From: RI-231 sp041394905
GTDB lineage: Bacteria; Acidobacteriota; Terriglobia; Bryobacterales; UBA6623
Direction of reading: 5' to 3'
DNA length: 64,000 nt
Assembly: GCA_041394905.1 (NCBI GenBank)
Contig: JAWKHJ010000012.1
Span: 124,001-188,000 of the forward strand
The position numbers and the translations under genes are program-made. A model generated the notes under the pieces. It was not told where the DNA came from. It did no database searches and saw only the letters and a list, made by a program, of their open reading frames with translations. Positions 62,280-64,000 of the stretch are shown in pieces. How positions within the stretch are numbered: position 1 is the stretch's first letter; the number at the start of each line of letters is the position of its first letter.

Positions 62280-63311
62280 ATGTTGAACCGCATTTGGTTT
62301 CATCGCGCGGCGGCTTGCGCCCTCGCGCTCACATCGCTTTCGCTTTGCGCCTTCGGGCAGCGCATCGGTCGCAGCCGTAGCGGCGAGGTTTCGCTTGCCG
62401 TGGAGGCTTCGGCCCGTTTCTTTCCCTTGGCGGAAGGCAATTCCTGGACCTACAACATCGACCGGTTCGGCCCCGAGGAGGGTGTGACGGTCAGCGTCGG
62501 CGCTCCGGTCGAGATGCACGGAGTGGCCTATTTCCCGGTTCGTGGCTTTGCTGCGGATGAGGCGCTGTTGCGCGCCGACGCCAACGGACGCGTGTTGCAG
62601 TACATCGCCGAAGAGGGTCGCGAGGCTCTTTGGTACGACTTCAGTCTCCCCATCGGCGGGACCTGGACGCCGCAAACGCCTGACGATTGCACCGGACCTG
62701 CGACCATTGGTGCCCGCAACGAAACGGCGAGCCTGCCCGCGGGAGTGTTCCGGGAGACCGTCACAGTCGAATACGGACCTGGCGGGTGCGCCGACGCTGG
62801 AATCGGCGAGGAAGTCTTCGCTGCCGGCATCGGTTTGGTCCGGCGCACTGAAACCACGATTGCCGGACCTCGCACCATGCAACTCGCGCGGGCTCGCGTG
62901 GGCGGGCGAACCATCGAGAGCGCAGGCCTGAGCTTTTCAGTCAAAATCGACCGGCCAAGCTACGTCCATGGGGCGAATGGCGTTGCCGCCACGCTCCACG
63001 CTTCCGTCACAGCCGAGAACTCGAGCGACATCCCGCTGGCGCTGACTTTCCCGTCCCCGCAGTTGTTCGATCTGTCGATACGCAACGAAAAGGGGGAAAC
63101 GGTCTACACGTGGTCGGCGGACAAGCTCTTTCCGGCGGTTGTGACGGACATTACGCTCGGTCGGCGCGTTTTCGAGGTTGAGATTCCACTTGAAATTAGC
63201 GGCCGGCCGTTGCCCGACGGCATGTATGTGGTCGAGGCCTGGATGGTGCAACCCCGAGAAAAGCTTTATTCTGGGTCGGTTCCGTTCATGATTAGGAGCG
63301 GTACGGAATAG
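62280..63311 (+). CDS. Exported protein with BsuPI (intracellular proteinase inhibitor-like) domain
   Basis: A 343-residue secreted protein. A signal peptide (AACALALTSLSLCAFG) is followed by a beta-rich domain with FFPLAEGNSWTYNIDRF and an ALWYDFSLPIGGTW segment. The last 115 residues match the BsuPI-like Ig fold (FSVKIDRPSYVHGANG, LTFPSPQLFDLSIRNEKGETVYTWSADKLF). BsuPI domains inhibit serine proteases in Bacillus; in exported proteins their role is unclear. A GGAG site precedes the ATG. The gene is intact and monocistronic as far as visible. Confidence 0.82.
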   Translation: MLNRIWFHRAAACALALTSLSLCAFGQRIGRSRSGEVSLAVEASARFFPLAEGNSWTYNIDRFGPEEGVTVSVGAPVEMHGVAYFPVRGFAADEALLRADANGRVLQYIAEEGREALWYDFSLPIGGTWTPQTPDDCTGPATIGARNETASLPAGVFRETVTVEYGPGGCADAGIGEEVFAAGIGLVRRTETTIAGPRTMQLARARVGGRTIESAGLSFSVKIDRPSYVHGANGVAATLHASVTAENSSDIPLALTFPSPQLFDLSIRNEKGETVYTWSADKLFPAVVTDITLGRRVFEVEIPLEISGRPLPDGMYVVEAWMVQPREKLYSGSVPFMIRSGTE

Positions 63312-63414
63312 CCCCAAGCCGAAACGAAGGGGTGCGTTTTCGTTCGATTTCGCGAAAACAGGTCTGCTAATCTGGGCTTGCGCGCCCTTCTATGCTATTT
63401 CAGCGAGGAAGGCT

Positions 63415-64000
63415 GTGTCCCCCAAAGCACCTGTTTCGATCGAACGACTTCGCGCCCTTCGCCAATCCCCCTCATCGAGCCCAGGAGGCTCAGAGCCTTG
63501 GTACACGGTTTCAGGAAAGGAACCTGCGGAGCCACCTCCCGGATTTGTCCGCGAAAACCTGGGCCTGCTCGTCCTGGCCGCCGGGGTAGTCATCGCTCTC
63601 ATTTTCTTGGCCTGGGCCTTCGTCGACCGCTATCAACGGCTTGCCGCTGAGCTGGACGAGACCAGATTGGCGCTCGTTTCGGCGACGGAAGAAGTCTCTC
63701 GCACCCGGGCTGAGTTGGCCGAGGCGACCGTGATCCACGAGTTGTGGAGCATCGGTTCGCGCTTCGGGGAGACCAGCGCAGCCGCTTGCGGCGCCGAGGA
63801 CGACCAGAATCGCGTTCGGGCCGCGACCGCGGAAGCTCTAGAGATGTGGTCCGACTCGGCCGTTCGCTCGGAGGTCGACCTCGAGAGCTCGCTGCTGCCG
63901 GTCTTGCGCTCACTCGAGAAGCAAGGCGTGCACGTCGCCGGCGCCAATTTGCCCGCGGGCGTTTTGGCTCAGTACCGTCGCTTCCGCCGCGACACGCTCG
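63415..64000 (+). CDS. Membrane protein with coiled-coil periplasmic part, 3' truncated by window end
   Basis: An open frame from a GTG at 63415, continuous to the window edge (195 codons). GAGGAA lies 4 nt upstream. The N-terminal 50 residues are Ser/Pro-rich and soluble. One membrane helix (LGLLVLAAGVVIALIFLAWAFV) lies near residues 53-74, and a Glu/Ala/Leu-rich coiled-coil-like stretch follows (RLAAELDETRLALVSATEEV). There is a single Cys in the visible part. The rest is out of the window. I do not recognise the family. Confidence 0.6.
   Translation, partial: MSPKAPVSIERLRALRQSPSSSPGGSEPWYTVSGKEPAEPPPGFVRENLGLLVLAAGVVIALIFLAWAFVDRYQRLAAELDETRLALVSATEEVSRTRAELAEATVIHELWSIGSRFGETSAAACGAEDDQNRVRAATAEALEMWSDSAVRSEVDLESSLLPVLRSLEKQGVHVAGANLPAGVLAQYRRFRRDTL

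Noticed and set aside
1..64000. CRISPR array, rRNA operon, prophage or insertion sequence
   Set aside because: No regularly spaced direct repeats, no rRNA-like sequence and no transposase or phage structural genes could be recognised on either strand.

Overview
The window is high-GC, densely coded bacterial chromosome. Gene content suggests an Acidobacteriota member, possibly Bryobacteria/Solibacter-like: a Ser/Thr kinase fused to a TolB-like propeller, PQQ-propeller proteins, c-type multiheme proteins with PA14-like ectodomains, an acidobacterial-type TPR protein, several sulfatases and MacA/MacB/TolC-like efflux. This placement is inferred from gene families only. There is no rRNA, CRISPR array, prophage or insertion sequence; one tRNA-Val is present.

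Layout. 1-8.1 kb: a truncated sulfatase, a lipoprotein, the transhydrogenase sthA, a methyltransferase, a sugar ABC permease, a C-terminal processing protease and a glycosyltransferase. 8.1-13.9 kb: M14 peptidase, methyltransferase, membrane glycosyltransferase, ABC substrate-binding protein, tRNA-Val. 13.9-21.8 kb: a multiheme cytochrome c, then a lysine/diaminopimelate operon (M20 deacylase, asd, lysC, dapB, dapA) whose last gene is a subclass B3 metallo-beta-lactamase. 21.8-28.5 kb: TPR protein, sodium:solute symporter, a small AT-hook-like protein behind a promoter with palindromic operators, a serine hydrolase fused to a NamZ-type muramidase, and a MscS channel. 28.6-35.8 kb: polysaccharide deacetylase, second sulfatase, second membrane glycosyltransferase, Kef-type antiporter, Ldh-family dehydrogenase. 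35.8-45.6 kb: DUF1080 protein, kinase, pentaheme cytochrome, two tandem PQQ-propeller proteins, SpoIID-like protein. 45.6-53.3 kb: a TolC / ABC permease / three-adaptor efflux operon. 53.5-64 kb: ST7-like TPR protein, UbiA/MqnP-like prenyltransferase, small membrane protein, exported methyltransferase, pyk-kdsA, phhB, Tat-exported DapA-like protein, DUF1802, Gfo/Idh/MocA oxidoreductase, BsuPI-domain protein and a truncated membrane protein.

Many genes between 1 and 35.7 kb are split over two or three frames although the protein family continues across the breaks; the stretch from 35.8 kb onward is almost clean. Essential genes (asd, lysC, dapB, dapA) are among the broken ones, so sequencing or assembly indels are the most likely cause. 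Coordinates of broken genes are outer limits of the reconstructed gene.

Most notable signals: a recurring TAnnnT-type -10 hexamer exactly 7 nt before the start codon (leaderless transcription) in at least seven genes; two TGTTC-N8-GAACA palindromes around the promoter of the small AT-hook-like gene; a GOB-like Gln-for-His substitution in the beta-lactamase co-operonic with diaminopimelate synthesis; a Tat-exported DapA-like protein; and an efflux operon with three successive adaptors.
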